Source of the DNA: Lachnospiraceae bacterium
GTDB taxonomy: Bacteria > Bacillota > Clostridia > Lachnospirales > Lachnospiraceae
Assembly: GCA_022483465.1 (NCBI GenBank)
Contig: JAKVNF010000004.1
Span: 172,001 to 236,000, forward strand
Direction of reading: 5' to 3'
Length of the DNA stretch: 64,000 nt
Shown here piece by piece: positions 16,373-25,614 of the stretch. Under the pieces are notes generated by a model. The model was given only the letters and a program-made list of their open reading frames with translations, did not search any database and was not told the DNA's origin. Positions within the stretch are counted from its first letter, which is position 1, and each line of letters begins with the position of its first letter. Made by a program: the position numbers and the translations under genes.

Positions 16373-17690
16373 TCATCTGGGCAGCACGATGCCGAGCTGG
16401 CGGAAGCACTGCCCGGGGGCAGCACCGTGCCGGTGGCGCACGCCGGGCGCCACGGTCTGGATCTGGCCGGGATAGAGGAAGTGCCCCTCTTTTCCCTCCT
16501 CGTAGTAGCCGACGCCGTCCAGGGCGACGAGGACCTGCCAGGTGTCATGGGTGTGGAAGCAGTTCATGATGCCCTCGCCGAAGGTGACGTTCCCCATCGT
16601 GCAGCCGGAGGCATCGCCGGGGCCAAGGAGCATTGAGAGATACGCCTCCCCGGGGATGCCGTCCACCGGCTTTCCCAGCGGGAAGAGGCCGTCCCGGATC
16701 ACCGGGTCCACCTGCTTTCCCCAGTCGACATAGGCGGTGATGCTCTCGTAGCCGTGAAGAAGGGTCTCCGGCAGGGTCTTTCCCAGCTCCTCCAGCGTCC
16801 AGGGTGCGCCCTGCCTCTCCACGTGGGAGATGACCCGGGGCTGCGAGCAGAGGGCGATCCGCCCCGCCCCCGTCACCTGAAAGACGCTCCCCGAGACGTA
16901 TTCCGCCTCCTTCGTGCACAGCCAGGCAAGGAACGGCCCAGGTTATTCGCGTCCCCGTGCCGGTGCTTTGCCTTCTCCGGCGCGTCGGGATCCGCGGCCT
17001 TTCCCAGCTTCCCCACCATCTGCCGCACGGTCTGGTTGAACTCCCGCACGTGTCCCGGGCTGTCCGCCTGGGGGCAGTAGGCGTTTACCGTGATGTGGTA
17101 GGGCTTGCGTTCCTTTGCGCTGGCGCAGGTGAGCCCCACCACACCGGCGTTGGCGGCGCTGTAGGCGTCGAAATCCGAAAAGCCCACCCAGGCGTCCGAG
17201 GCGCAGTTTAAAATCCGGCCAAAGCCCTGCTGCATGTAGGGCACCGTATAGTGGGCGGTGTAAAAGGCGCCGGAGAGCTTCGCCCGGGTCTGCTTCTCCC
17301 AGGAGACGGCATCCGTCTCCTCGATGGTGCCCTGGCCGAGCCCCGCCGCGTTGTTGACGAGAATGTCGATCCTGCCATAGGTGTCCACCGCGTACTGGAT
17401 CAGTGCCCGGGCGCTGCCGCAGTCCCCCACGTCCCCGAAAAACAGGGAGGCCTCTCCGCCGTTTTTGCGGATCTCCTCCGCTGTCTTTTCGGCATCTCCC
17501 CGGAGGGAGAGATACTCCTGATACTCCTTGTCTGTCTCACCGGGGCGGATCTGATCCTTCTCCGCGGAGAGGGGCTTTCGGTTGTGATCACCACCTTGGC
17601 CCCCTCCTGTGCAAGATACAGGGCGATGCCCCGGCCGACGCCCTGGCCGGAACCGGTCACCACCGCAACTCTGCCATCGAGTGCTCCCAT
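16373..17690 (-). pseudogene. SDR oxidoreductase-cupin fusion, broken by two frameshifts
   Basis: Three frames join into one protein. Frame one (start 17690) has the Rossmann start MGALDGRVAVVTGSGQGVG with the TGxxxGxG cofactor motif. Near 17575-17590 the sense passes to a second frame carrying DILVNNAAG and the YSAANAGVV active-site region. Near 16930-16945 it passes to a third frame with the usual SDR end (KEAEYVSGSVFQVTGAGR). The third frame runs on into a cupin domain (FHTHDTWQVLVALDGVGYY ... GVRHRHGAAPG) resembling the cupin attached to carboxymuconolactone decarboxylases. In the SDR active-site region the usual Tyr-x-x-x-Lys appears as Tyr-x-x-x-Asn. Sequencing error is possible, but two shifts in one gene favour decay. 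A TetR gene diverges upstream. Confidence 0.75.
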
Positions 17691-17810
17691 CTGGTCTTCT
17701 CTCTGTGTTGATAAATGTCACACTTGTATCTTTTATTCCACAGTCGATACTGGGAGCAGGCGCAGGACAAGCGCTCCGGGATAAGTCATACAAAGAGGAG
17801 GTTCTGTCAC

Positions 17811-18353
17811 ATGGCAAAGACGAAGGAGGCGGGGTGCATTCAACAGGAGCAGACGCGGGCGGCCATCGCAGAGGCGCTGCTTTTGCTCCTGCAAAAGGAG
17901 GACTTCTCCGAGATCACCGTCACGAGGATCTGCCAGGAGGCGGGCGTTGCCCGGCAGACCTGGTACCGGAACTTCTCCTCCCGGGAGGCTGCGGTGGCGT
18001 ACATTCTCTCCCGGAAGCTCACAGCGTTCCGCAGGAACTACCCCGGCACGGGGGATCCCGCAGCCGACATCCAGGATCTTTTCCTGCACCTTCCCTTTTC
18101 GAAAGACCTTCTGCTTCTTCTGTGCCGGCAGCGGCTCTGCCAGCCCCTTCTGAAGGCGCTGAACCACCACATCGGCCTCTCCATGGCGGGCAGCTCCTTC
18201 CGGCACCTCTTGGAGTGCCGGGACTACGACCCCTACCTTGCCGGGCAGATCTCCGGGACCATCCTGCAAATCCTGCTCACCTGGACCCAGCTGGGCTTTG
18301 CCCAGTCCAAAGAGGAGCTCGCCGCGATCGCCAAGGCGTTTCTTCTTCTCTAG
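17811..18353 (+). CDS. TetR-family transcriptional regulator
   Basis: 180 residues from ATG at 17811, which has GAGGAGG about 10 bases upstream. The N-terminal HTH reads IAEALLLLLQKEDFSEITVT, then RICQEAGVARQTWYRNFSS, the standard TetR helix 2-3 pattern. The ligand domain is divergent and short, with no recognisable effector class. It diverges from the broken SDR-cupin gene across a 120-base gap that contains a plausible plus-strand promoter (TTGATA 17708-17713, TTTTAT 17731-17736). The pairing suggests local control of the oxidoreductase. Confidence 0.85.
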   Translation: MAKTKEAGCIQQEQTRAAIAEALLLLLQKEDFSEITVTRICQEAGVARQTWYRNFSSREAAVAYILSRKLTAFRRNYPGTGDPAADIQDLFLHLPFSKDLLLLLCRQRLCQPLLKALNHHIGLSMAGSSFRHLLECRDYDPYLAGQISGTILQILLTWTQLGFAQSKEELAAIAKAFLLL

Positions 18354-18363
18354 GACAGCAAAA

Positions 18364-18396
18364 CGCGCCCGGAGAGCCACAGGCTCTCCGAGCGCG
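18364..18396. terminator. Bidirectional terminator between tetR and proC
   Basis: Stem of GCGC plus GGAGAGCC pairing with GGCTCTCC plus GCGC around a four-base loop. It is followed by TTTTG on the minus strand (ending the proC operon) and by a T-rich tract on the plus strand (ending tetR). Confidence 0.85.
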
Positions 18397-18422
18397 TCTT
18401 CATTTTCAGTTTAAAGCCTTTT

Positions 18423-19217
18423 TCAGAGGTTCTTGGACTTTTCCATCACGGCCTCCAGGGCATCCATGACAGCACCCCGGAATCCCTCCTCCTCGAGGAC
18501 CTGCAGGCCCTCGATGGTGGTGCCGCCGGGGGAGCAGACCATGTCCTTGAGCTCGCCGGGATGCCGGCCGCTCTCGAGCATGAGCTTGGCCGAGCCCATG
18601 ACGGTCTGGGCCGCGAAGCGGTAGGCCTGCTTTCTCGGCATGCCGCCCTTGACGCCCGCATCCGCCATCGCCTCGATCAGCATGAAGACATAGGCCGGAG
18701 AGGCGCCGGAGACAGCGCCCACCGCGTCCATCAGGTTCTCATTGACGACCTCCGCAAGGCCGAAGCTCCGGATGATCTGCAGGGCCTTCTGCAGGTCCTC
18801 GTCCGTCACGTTTTCGTTCTTGCACACGGCGGAGCACCCGGCCTGCACCAGCGCCGGGGTGTTGGGCATGCAGCGCACGATCCTGACCGGCTTCTCAAAG
18901 TAGTCCCCGATCCACTTGCAGGACTTGCCCGCCGCCACGCTGATGATGAGCTTGCTGTCGTCCACGTAGTCGCGGATCTCCTCCATGACCACCGGCAGCA
19001 CCACGGGCTTGACCGCCAGGATGATCACATCCGAGGCCTTCGCCACCTCCCGGTTGGAGGCGGTCACCTGAATGCCGTACTTCTGCCGGATCTTCTCCAT
19101 GGTCTCCTCGGTGGCCGAGGAGCCGATGATGTCCTCCGGTGCCACGAGCTGCTCCTTCAGGATGCCGCTGAGCATGGCCTTTGCCATATTTCCAAGACCG
19201 ATGAATCCTAACACCAT
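18423..19217 (-). CDS. proC: Pyrroline-5-carboxylate reductase
   Basis: Last step of proline synthesis: NAD(P)H reduction of pyrroline-5-carboxylate. 264 residues from ATG at 19217 (MVLGFIGLGNMAKAMLSG), with GGAGG 6 bases upstream. It has the Rossmann motif GFIGLGNM, then VIILAVKPVV and RCMPNTPALV. The C-terminal helical domain carries the signature AVSGASPAYVFMLIEAMADAGVK region and the GTTIEGLQVLEE end. Last gene of the ispD-dnaE-pfkA-trmH-proC run. Confidence 0.95.
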   Translation of the reverse strand: MVLGFIGLGNMAKAMLSGILKEQLVAPEDIIGSSATEETMEKIRQKYGIQVTASNREVAKASDVIILAVKPVVLPVVMEEIRDYVDDSKLIISVAAGKSCKWIGDYFEKPVRIVRCMPNTPALVQAGCSAVCKNENVTDEDLQKALQIIRSFGLAEVVNENLMDAVGAVSGASPAYVFMLIEAMADAGVKGGMPRKQAYRFAAQTVMGSAKLMLESGRHPGELKDMVCSPGGTTIEGLQVLEEEGFRGAVMDALEAVMEKSKNL

Positions 19218-19263
19218 ATCTTCCTCCGATGGCCGCACTGCGGCCCCGCAAATATGTTTATCC

Positions 19264-20085
19264 CTACGCTCTGCCGCCCCGCCGCTGCCGGTAGGCCTCG
19301 TATAAGAGGATCCCCGCGGACATCGCGGCATTTAAGGACTCGATCTTTCCCTCCATCGGGATGCGGATCTTCTGATCCGCCAGGGCTGTCGTCTCCTCTG
19401 TCAGGCCGTTTCCCTCGTTTCCGATGAGAAAGGCGCTGCCGCCCCGGTAGTCCGGGGCGTCGTAGGGGATGCTCTCGTCCAGGTGGGCCGCATAGAGGCG
19501 GATTCCCCGCTTCTTCCACGCGGCAAGCTCCGCGCCAAGGTCCTCCGTGTAGCAGAACTTCACGCGGAAGATGGCGCTCATCGTCGCCCGGACCGCCTTC
19601 GGGGAAGTCACGTCCGCTGTCCCCTTGGAGAGCAGGATTCCCGAGACCCCGGCCGCCTCCGCCGTGCGGAAGATGGTCCCCAGGTTTCCCGGGTCCTGGA
19701 GGTTCTCCAGAACGAGCAGAAGCGGGCTCTTTCCCGATGCAAAAAAGTCCTCCGTCTTCCAGGAGGGCCGTTTTGTCAGACACAGCACCCCCTGCGGCGT
19801 GTCCGTGTCCGACGCCTTCGCAAAGACGGCATCGGAGAGGACCACCGCACGGTGTGCGTTTAGTTTTTCTTCCAGTTCCGGGAGGGGCTCCCGGGAGAGC
19901 TTCTGGGCCAGGGACTCCGAAACATAGACCCCCAGGATGTCCTCCTTCGGGGTGTCCAGAAAGATCCGGATCCCCTCGGTCACAAAGGCGCCCTGCTTTC
20001 TGCGCTCTCTTGCCCGCTCCTCCAGAAGGCACAGGTTCCGGACCGCCGGGTTGGCGGCGGAGGTGATGACCGTGCGCGCTTCCAT
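19264..20085 (-). CDS. SpoU/TrmH-type RNA 2'-O-methyltransferase
   Basis: 273 residues. A short N-terminal RNA-substrate-binding region (ARERRKQGAFVTEGIR) is followed by a SPOUT (trefoil-knot) domain with the three family motifs: NLQDPGNLGTIFRTAEA, AFLIGNEGNGLTEET and RIPMEGKIESLNAAMSAGIL. It uses SAM to methylate a ribose 2'-OH, most likely in 23S rRNA; the target nucleotide cannot be deduced. ATG at 20085 follows directly on an in-frame GTG, and the pfkA stop is only a few bases before, so the genes are probably coupled. Confidence 0.9.
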   Translation of the reverse strand: MEARTVITSAANPAVRNLCLLEERARERRKQGAFVTEGIRIFLDTPKEDILGVYVSESLAQKLSREPLPELEEKLNAHRAVVLSDAVFAKASDTDTPQGVLCLTKRPSWKTEDFFASGKSPLLLVLENLQDPGNLGTIFRTAEAAGVSGILLSKGTADVTSPKAVRATMSAIFRVKFCYTEDLGAELAAWKKRGIRLYAAHLDESIPYDAPDYRGGSAFLIGNEGNGLTEETTALADQKIRIPMEGKIESLNAAMSAGILLYEAYRQRRGGRA

Positions 20086-20089
20086 CACG

Positions 20090-21064
20090 TCACCGGGACA
20101 GGGCGATGGAGATCTGGTACTGGTATTCGGGGATGCTCTTGGTCATGGCCAGGGCCTCCTCGATGTCGAAGTCCACCACCTCGCCGTGCTTGAAGGCGAT
20201 CACCCGGTTCTTCTTGCCTGCTGCCGCGATGTCCGCCGCATAGGCGCCCATCACGGAGCCGTAGAAGCGGTCCTTGCAGGTCGGGCTGCCGCCGCGCTGC
20301 ATGTAGCCCAGGATCGTGGCGCGGGTCTCAATGCCGGTCGCCGCCTCGATGCGTCTTGCCATGGAGGTGGAGTGGCCGATGCCCTCGGCGTTGATGATGA
20401 TGTGGTGCCTCTTGCCGTGCTTTCTGTTGTTGATGATGTTGTCGACGATGCGCTGCTCGTCGTAGTCGTACTTCTCCGGCAGCAGGATGTCCTCGGCGCC
20501 GTTGGCAATGCCGCACCAGAGGGCGATGTAGCCCGCATTCCGGCCCATGACCTCGATGATCGAGCACCGCTCATGGGAAGAGGAGGTGTCGCGCACCTTG
20601 TCGATGGCCTCCATGGCCGTGTTGATGGCCGTGTCGAAGCCGATGGTGTAATCCGTGCAGGCGATGTCCAGGTCGATGGTGCCGGGAAGGCCGATCGCAT
20701 TGATGCCGCGCCGGGACAGGGCCAGGGCGCCGCGGTAGGAGCCGTCGCCGCCGATCACGCAGAGGGTGTCGATGCCGTGGGCGTTGCAGATGTCTGCCGC
20801 CTGCTTCTGGCCCTCCTCGGTGCGCATCTCGGGGCATCTTGCGGTGCCCAGGATCGTGCCGCCGCGCTCAATGATGTCCGAGACGCTGTGCTTGTCCATC
20901 TCGAACATCTCCTCATTCAGCAGTCCGGAGTAGCCCCTCTGGATGCCGACCACACGCCATCCGTTCAGCAGTGCCTTCCGGCACACGCCGCGAATGGCCG
21001 CATTCATGCCGGGGGCATCGCCGCCGCTGGTCAGAATGCCGATTGTCTTTTTCTTTTCCGCCAT
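20090..21064 (-). CDS. pfkA: ATP-dependent 6-phosphofructokinase
   Basis: Commits fructose 6-phosphate to glycolysis. 324 residues, the usual bacterial length. ATP site GILTSGGDAPGMNAAIRG; Mg/ATP motif GGDGSYRGA with Gly at the position typical of ATP-using enzymes; catalytic PGTIDLDIACTDYTIGFDTA; sugar-phosphate region EVMGRNAGYIA. The Leu after TID is common in clostridial homologues, to my knowledge. Its location just downstream of dnaE is typical of Clostridia. Allosteric residues were not evaluated. Confidence 0.95.
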   Translation of the reverse strand: MAEKKKTIGILTSGGDAPGMNAAIRGVCRKALLNGWRVVGIQRGYSGLLNEEMFEMDKHSVSDIIERGGTILGTARCPEMRTEEGQKQAADICNAHGIDTLCVIGGDGSYRGALALSRRGINAIGLPGTIDLDIACTDYTIGFDTAINTAMEAIDKVRDTSSSHERCSIIEVMGRNAGYIALWCGIANGAEDILLPEKYDYDEQRIVDNIINNRKHGKRHHIIINAEGIGHSTSMARRIEAATGIETRATILGYMQRGGSPTCKDRFYGSVMGAYAADIAAAGKKNRVIAFKHGEVVDFDIEEALAMTKSIPEYQYQISIALSR

Positions 21065-21126
21065 GATGATCTCCTTCCGGTCCTGGTACCCGCGATTCCA
21101 GTCAACATTTTAGACTGCCCTGTTTC

Positions 21127-24100
21127 TTATTGCAACGACACATTTTCGGAACCGAAGAGCTGCGCCGCCAGGGTCAGCGTCTCCTCTCCCGCCCGAATTC
21201 CCTGCCCCTGGGGAAGCCGCTTCATGACCTTCTCCCGGGCAGCATAGACGATCACCTGGTCCCTGCCGCCGTGCTCATCCACGAACCGGTCCAGGACCGC
21301 CTTCTTCTCCTGATAGGCCGCAAGGTCCGCAAAGCGGATCCAGAAGTTCCGGGGCGTGTCCTCGAAGGTGTGGATCTTCGAGACCGCAAGGACCGCGTCC
21401 CGGTCCTCCTGCAGCCGCACATCGCCCTCGAGAAAGAGCTTGGCGTCCTCCTGGAGCTTCTCCTTGTTCTGGGCATAGGCGTCTGGCCAGACCAGCACCT
21501 CGCAGCTCCCCGTCAGATCCTCGAGGACCGCGTTGAGCATGAGCTCGTTCTTCTTGGTGTAGCGGGTCTTGAGGTTCCGAAGGAGCCCTCCGATCACCAC
21601 GTGCTGGTGGTCCTGCACCAGGGTCTTTCCGGTCTCCTCATCCCGGATCAGGTCCGAAACCTTGTTCGTGATGTGGCTCTTCCAGAGGCCCAGGTACCCA
21701 TCCAGCGGATGACCGGAGAGGTAGACGCCAAGGACCTCCTTCTCAAAGGAGAGCTTTAAATCCCGGTCGTACTCCCCCACCGGGGGATAGCTCACTGCAA
21801 ACTCCTTCTTTCCGGCCTCTTCGGCAAGATCAAACAGGGAGAGCTGCCCCGCCATGCTGTTCTTCGAGGCGCTCTGGATCTCGTCGAGAAGGCGGCCCAC
21901 CACGGTCATCATCTGCTTTCTCGTTGCGCCGAAGCAGTCCATGGCGCCCGCCTTGATGAGGTTCTCCAGCGCCCGCTTGTTCAGCGGCACGCCGTCGTCC
22001 ACCATGCGCTGCAGAAAGTCCCGCAGATCCCGGAAGACGCCGCCGCGCTTTCGCTCCGCCACGATGGCGTCGACGATCGGCCGGCCGATCCCCTTGACCG
22101 CAGTCAGGGCATAGGTGATCGCGCCGCCCTCCACCGAAAAGTCCGCCTCGCCGGTGTTTAAGTCGGGCGGGGTGATCCGGATTCCCATCTGCCGGCAGCA
22201 CAGGATGTACCCCGCCACCTTGGCCGGGAAGTCGATGACCGACGACAGGAGCGCCGCGAAGAACTCCGCCGGGTAGTAGACCTTGAGCCAGGCAGTCTCG
22301 TAGGTCACCACCGCATAGCAGGCCGCGTGGGACTTGTTGAACGCATACTTGGCAAAGTCCATCATCGTGTCGTAGATGTGGTTTGCCGTCGCCTCGGGGA
22401 TCCCGCGGCCGGCGCAGCCGGGCACGTTCTGCTCCGGATTGCCGTAGACAAAGTTCCGGCGCTCCTCCTCCATCACGTGCTGCTTTTTCTTTGACATGGC
22501 GCGGCGCACCAGATCTGCGCGGCCGAGCGAGTAGCCGCCCAGCTGCTGCACGATCTGCATGACCTGCTCCTGGTAGACGATGCAGCCGTAGGTCGTGGAC
22601 AGGATCGGCTCCAGTTCCTTCGCGTCGTAGTGGATGGAGGCCGGGTTGTTCTTTCCCTCGATGTAGCGGGGGATGAACTCCATCGGACCCGGGCGGTACA
22701 GGGCAATGCCTGCGATCACGTCCTCCATCGAGGAGGGGCGCAGCTGCTTCATGAATGCCTGCATGCCGCCGGACTCGAGCTGGAACACGCCGTCGGTCTT
22801 GCCGGTGGAGAGATACCCGTAGACGTTGGGATCGTCGAAGTCGATGTCCTCGATCTCAAAGTGGGGCAGGGGGTTCTCTGTCACCTTCTTCGCCCCGACC
22901 TGGGGCTCATAGGAGGGGTACGCCCCGCCGGCCCGCTCCATGGAGCGGTTTGCCATCCGGACCGCGTTGTGGATGACCGAGAGGGTGCGAAGGCCCAGAA
23001 AGTCCATCTTTAAAAGGCCCAGCTCCTCGACCCGCGTCATCGTGAACTGGGTCGTGATGGAGCCGTCGGCGGCCCGGGAGAGGGGAATCAGGTTCTCGGC
23101 GGGCTCTGCGCAGATCACAACGCCCGCCGCGTGGACGGAGGTGTGCCGGGGCAGGCCCTCGAGCTTTCTCGCCATGTCGATGAGCTGGTGCACCTCCTTT
23201 TCGTTCTCGTAGCGCTTCTTCAGCTCGTTGCTCTCCTCCAGGGCCTTGTCCAGGGTGATGTTCAGCTCATTGGGCACGAGCTTTGCGATCTGGTCGCAGA
23301 GGGAGTAGGGAAGGTCCATGACCCGCCCCACGTCACGGATCACGCCCTTGGCGGCCAGGGTGCCGAAGGTGATGATCTGGACCACGTTTTCCTTTCCGTA
23401 CTTTTCGGTCACGTGGTCGATGACCTCCTGGCGGCGCTCGTACTCGAAGTCCACGTCGATATCGGGCATGGAGACACGCTCCGGGTTCAAAAAGCGCTCA
23501 AACAGGAGGTCGTACCGAATCGGGTCGAGCTGGGTGATGCCCATGCAGTAGGACACCACCGACCCGGCGGCAGAGCCTCGCCCCGGTCCCACGGCGATGC
23601 CGTGCTCCCGGGACCAGTTGATGTAGTCCCAGACGATGAGGAAGTAGTCCACATAGCCCATCTTCTGGATGACGGAGAGCTCATAGGTCAGGCGCTTGCG
23701 GACGGTCCCGTCGTCCTTCGGATAGCGCTTTGCAAAGCCCTCGTCGCAGAGGTGGTTCAGATAAGTCCAGGAGTTGTACCCCTCCGGCACCTCGAAGTGC
23801 GGGAGCTTGGTCTTGCCGAACTCAATCGTGACGTTGCAGCGGTCCGCGATCTTCTGGGTGTTGTCCAGGGCCTCCTGCGCGTAGGGAAAGAGCGCGCGCA
23901 TCTCCTCCTCGCTCTTGACGTAGAACTGGCCGCCGGGATAGCGCATCCGGTTCTCATCGGAGAGCTTCTTGCCGGTCTGGATGCAGAGCAGGCAGTCGTG
24001 GGCCTCCGCGTCCTCCGCGAAGGTGTAGTGGCAGTCGTTGGTCGCAATGAGGGGAATCCCCAGCTCCTCGTGGAGCTTTAACAGACCCGCGTTGACGGTC

Positions 24101-24651
24101 TGCTGGTCCGGGTAGCCGTGGTCCTGGAGCTCCAGGAAGAAGTTCCCCTCCCCGAAGATGTCGTTGTACTCCAGCGCGGCCCGCTTTGCCCCGTCCAGAT
24201 CGCCCCGCACGAGGTTCTTTGCGACCTCGCCCGCAAGGCAGGCGGAGGAGGCGATGATTCCCGTGTGGAACTGCCGCAGCAGCTCCTTGTCCACGCGGGG
24301 CTTGTAGTAGTAGCCCTCGGTGAAGGACCGGGAGACGATCTTGGAGAGGTTCGCATACCCCTCGTTGTTCTCCGCCAGGAGGATCAGGTGGTAGTACCGG
24401 TCGGACTGGTCCCCCGCCTCCTTGTCGAAGCGGGATCCCGGCGCCACATAGACCTCGCAGCCGATGATCGGCTTGATGCCCGCCTCCAGGGCGGCCTTGT
24501 AGAATTCGATGACCCCGTACATGACGCCGTGGTCCGTGATGGCCGCGGCGTTCATTCCCAGCTCTTTGACCCGCTGGACATAGGCCCCGACCTTGTTGGA
24601 GCCGTCCAGAAGGGAGTACTCGGTATGGGTGTGCAGGTGAACAAATGACAT
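21127..24651 (-). CDS. dnaE: DNA polymerase III alpha subunit, DnaE type
   Basis: 1174 residues. An N-terminal PHP domain (FVHLHTHTEYSLLDGSNKV) keeps the metal-site histidines. The polymerase core has GPGRGSAAGSVVSYCMGIT and the catalytic acidic motif MPDIDVDFEYERRQEV. Finger/duplex-binding regions continue to about 950, followed by the tandem HhH (YALTAVKGIGRPIVDAI) and an OB fold (VVIGGLLRNLKTRYTKKNE). In Firmicutes DnaE works beside PolC, mainly for primer extension on the lagging strand. It sits 27 bases downstream of ispD and upstream of pfkA. Confidence 0.97.
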   Translation of the reverse strand: MSFVHLHTHTEYSLLDGSNKVGAYVQRVKELGMNAAAITDHGVMYGVIEFYKAALEAGIKPIIGCEVYVAPGSRFDKEAGDQSDRYYHLILLAENNEGYANLSKIVSRSFTEGYYYKPRVDKELLRQFHTGIIASSACLAGEVAKNLVRGDLDGAKRAALEYNDIFGEGNFFLELQDHGYPDQQTVNAGLLKLHEELGIPLIATNDCHYTFAEDAEAHDCLLCIQTGKKLSDENRMRYPGGQFYVKSEEEMRALFPYAQEALDNTQKIADRCNVTIEFGKTKLPHFEVPEGYNSWTYLNHLCDEGFAKRYPKDDGTVRKRLTYELSVIQKMGYVDYFLIVWDYINWSREHGIAVGPGRGSAAGSVVSYCMGITQLDPIRYDLLFERFLNPERVSMPDIDVDFEYERRQEVIDHVTEKYGKENVVQIITFGTLAAKGVIRDVGRVMDLPYSLCDQIAKLVPNELNITLDKALEESNELKKRYENEKEVHQLIDMARKLEGLPRHTSVHAAGVVICAEPAENLIPLSRAADGSITTQFTMTRVEELGLLKMDFLGLRTLSVIHNAVRMANRSMERAGGAYPSYEPQVGAKKVTENPLPHFEIEDIDFDDPNVYGYLSTGKTDGVFQLESGGMQAFMKQLRPSSMEDVIAGIALYRPGPMEFIPRYIEGKNNPASIHYDAKELEPILSTTYGCIVYQEQVMQIVQQLGGYSLGRADLVRRAMSKKKQHVMEEERRNFVYGNPEQNVPGCAGRGIPEATANHIYDTMMDFAKYAFNKSHAACYAVVTYETAWLKVYYPAEFFAALLSSVIDFPAKVAGYILCCRQMGIRITPPDLNTGEADFSVEGGAITYALTAVKGIGRPIVDAIVAERKRGGVFRDLRDFLQRMVDDGVPLNKRALENLIKAGAMDCFGATRKQMMTVVGRLLDEIQSASKNSMAGQLSLFDLAEEAGKKEFAVSYPPVGEYDRDLKLSFEKEVLGVYLSGHPLDGYLGLWKSHITNKVSDLIRDEETGKTLVQDHQHVVIGGLLRNLKTRYTKKNELMLNAVLEDLTGSCEVLVWPDAYAQNKEKLQEDAKLFLEGDVRLQEDRDAVLAVSKIHTFEDTPRNFWIRFADLAAYQEKKAVLDRFVDEHGGRDQVIVYAAREKVMKRLPQGQGIRAGEETLTLAAQLFGSENVSLQ

Positions 24652-24678
24652 GTTGCCTTCCTTCTGTGCCGAAGAGGA

Positions 24679-25410
24679 TCACTTCCCGTCCCGGCAGGCC
24701 AGGAGGGCCTCCGAGACCGGGATGTCCTCCGGCGTGGTAACCTTAATGTTTCGATAGGAGGCCTCCACCAGCAGGACCTTGCGCCCGGTGATGCTCTCCA
24801 CCACCATCGCGTCGTCCGTCACGTGGATGCCGCGCTCCGTCAGTTCCGGGAGCAGGATCGGGAGGCTGGCATAGGCGTCCCGGATGAGTGCATAGGAAAA
24901 GACCTGGGGAGTCTGGACGATCCAGACCCGGGACCGATCCGGGGTCCGCTCCACAAAGCCGTCCCGGCCGGCGAGCTTCACGGTGTCCTTGGTGGGCATG
25001 CCGGCGATACAGGCGCCGGTCTTTTTCACCGCGGCATAGAGCCGCTCCAGGGTGGGCTCATCGAGAAAGGGCCGCGCCCCGTCGTGGATGAAGACATAGT
25101 CGCAGGGCCAGTGGATGGCGGCGATGCCCGCCTGCACGGAGAGGTAGCGCTCCGCACCGCCCCGGACAAAGCAGCGGACCTTCTCCCCTCCCTCCGGAAC
25201 CAGGGAGAGGATGTGTGATGTTACGTACTCCTCATCTCCCTCCGGGATCACCAGCACCAGATCGGTGATCACGGGACTCTGACACAGGGCCGCGAGGGAG
25301 TAGTAGAGCAGCGGCTTCCCCGCCAGGGGAAGGTACTGCTTGGGGATCTCTCCCCCCATGCGCCGTCCCTTCCCGGCGGCAAGGAGCACCGCACAGCAGC
25401 GATCTTCCAT
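24679..25410 (-). CDS. ispD: 2-C-methyl-D-erythritol 4-phosphate cytidylyltransferase
   Basis: MEP isoprenoid pathway: couples CTP to MEP. 243 residues from ATG at 25410, with GGAGG 9 bases upstream; the open frame to 25545 has no comparable site. CTP-binding loop VLLAAGKGRRMGGEIPKQYL; FIHDGARPFL; catalytic Lys region TKDTVK; and the end of the active site TDDAMVVE and IKVTTPEDI. The usual partner ispF is not adjacent. First gene of a five-gene run containing dnaE, pfkA, trmH and proC. Confidence 0.95.
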   Translation of the reverse strand: MEDRCCAVLLAAGKGRRMGGEIPKQYLPLAGKPLLYYSLAALCQSPVITDLVLVIPEGDEEYVTSHILSLVPEGGEKVRCFVRGGAERYLSVQAGIAAIHWPCDYVFIHDGARPFLDEPTLERLYAAVKKTGACIAGMPTKDTVKLAGRDGFVERTPDRSRVWIVQTPQVFSYALIRDAYASLPILLPELTERGIHVTDDAMVVESITGRKVLLVEASYRNIKVTTPEDIPVSEALLACRDGK

Positions 25411-25573
25411 ATATATACCTCCAGACACCGGGCGGGTTCCCCCTTCCCTGCCCCAGTCAGAGGTCATTATACCATATATGACCGCGGACTCCTGCCGGCA
25501 AAGAAGCCTGCATCTGATCGGGATCCTGCGCATCCGGATACCCATTTTCTGAAATGCGGAGATTGCTGCAGAA

Positions 25574-25609
25574 CGAAAACGAGCACCGGACAGCCCGGTG
25601 CTCTCGTTC
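25574..25609 (-). terminator. Terminator of the BMP-importer/dehydrogenase operon
   Basis: Stem GAGCACCG / CGGTGCTC followed by TTTTCGTT on the minus strand, starting a few bases after the dehydrogenase stop. Confidence 0.85.
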
Positions 25610-25614
25610 TGACA

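Noticed and set aside
16373-16876. An independent cupin gene with a GTG start at 16876.
   Set aside because: The frame upstream of that GTG still encodes the SDR C-terminus and no ribosome binding site is present; a single fused broken gene explains it better.
20090-21064. Leu in place of Asn in the PGTID motif of phosphofructokinase.
   Set aside because: I believe this variant is common in clostridial enzymes; other active-site residues are intact.
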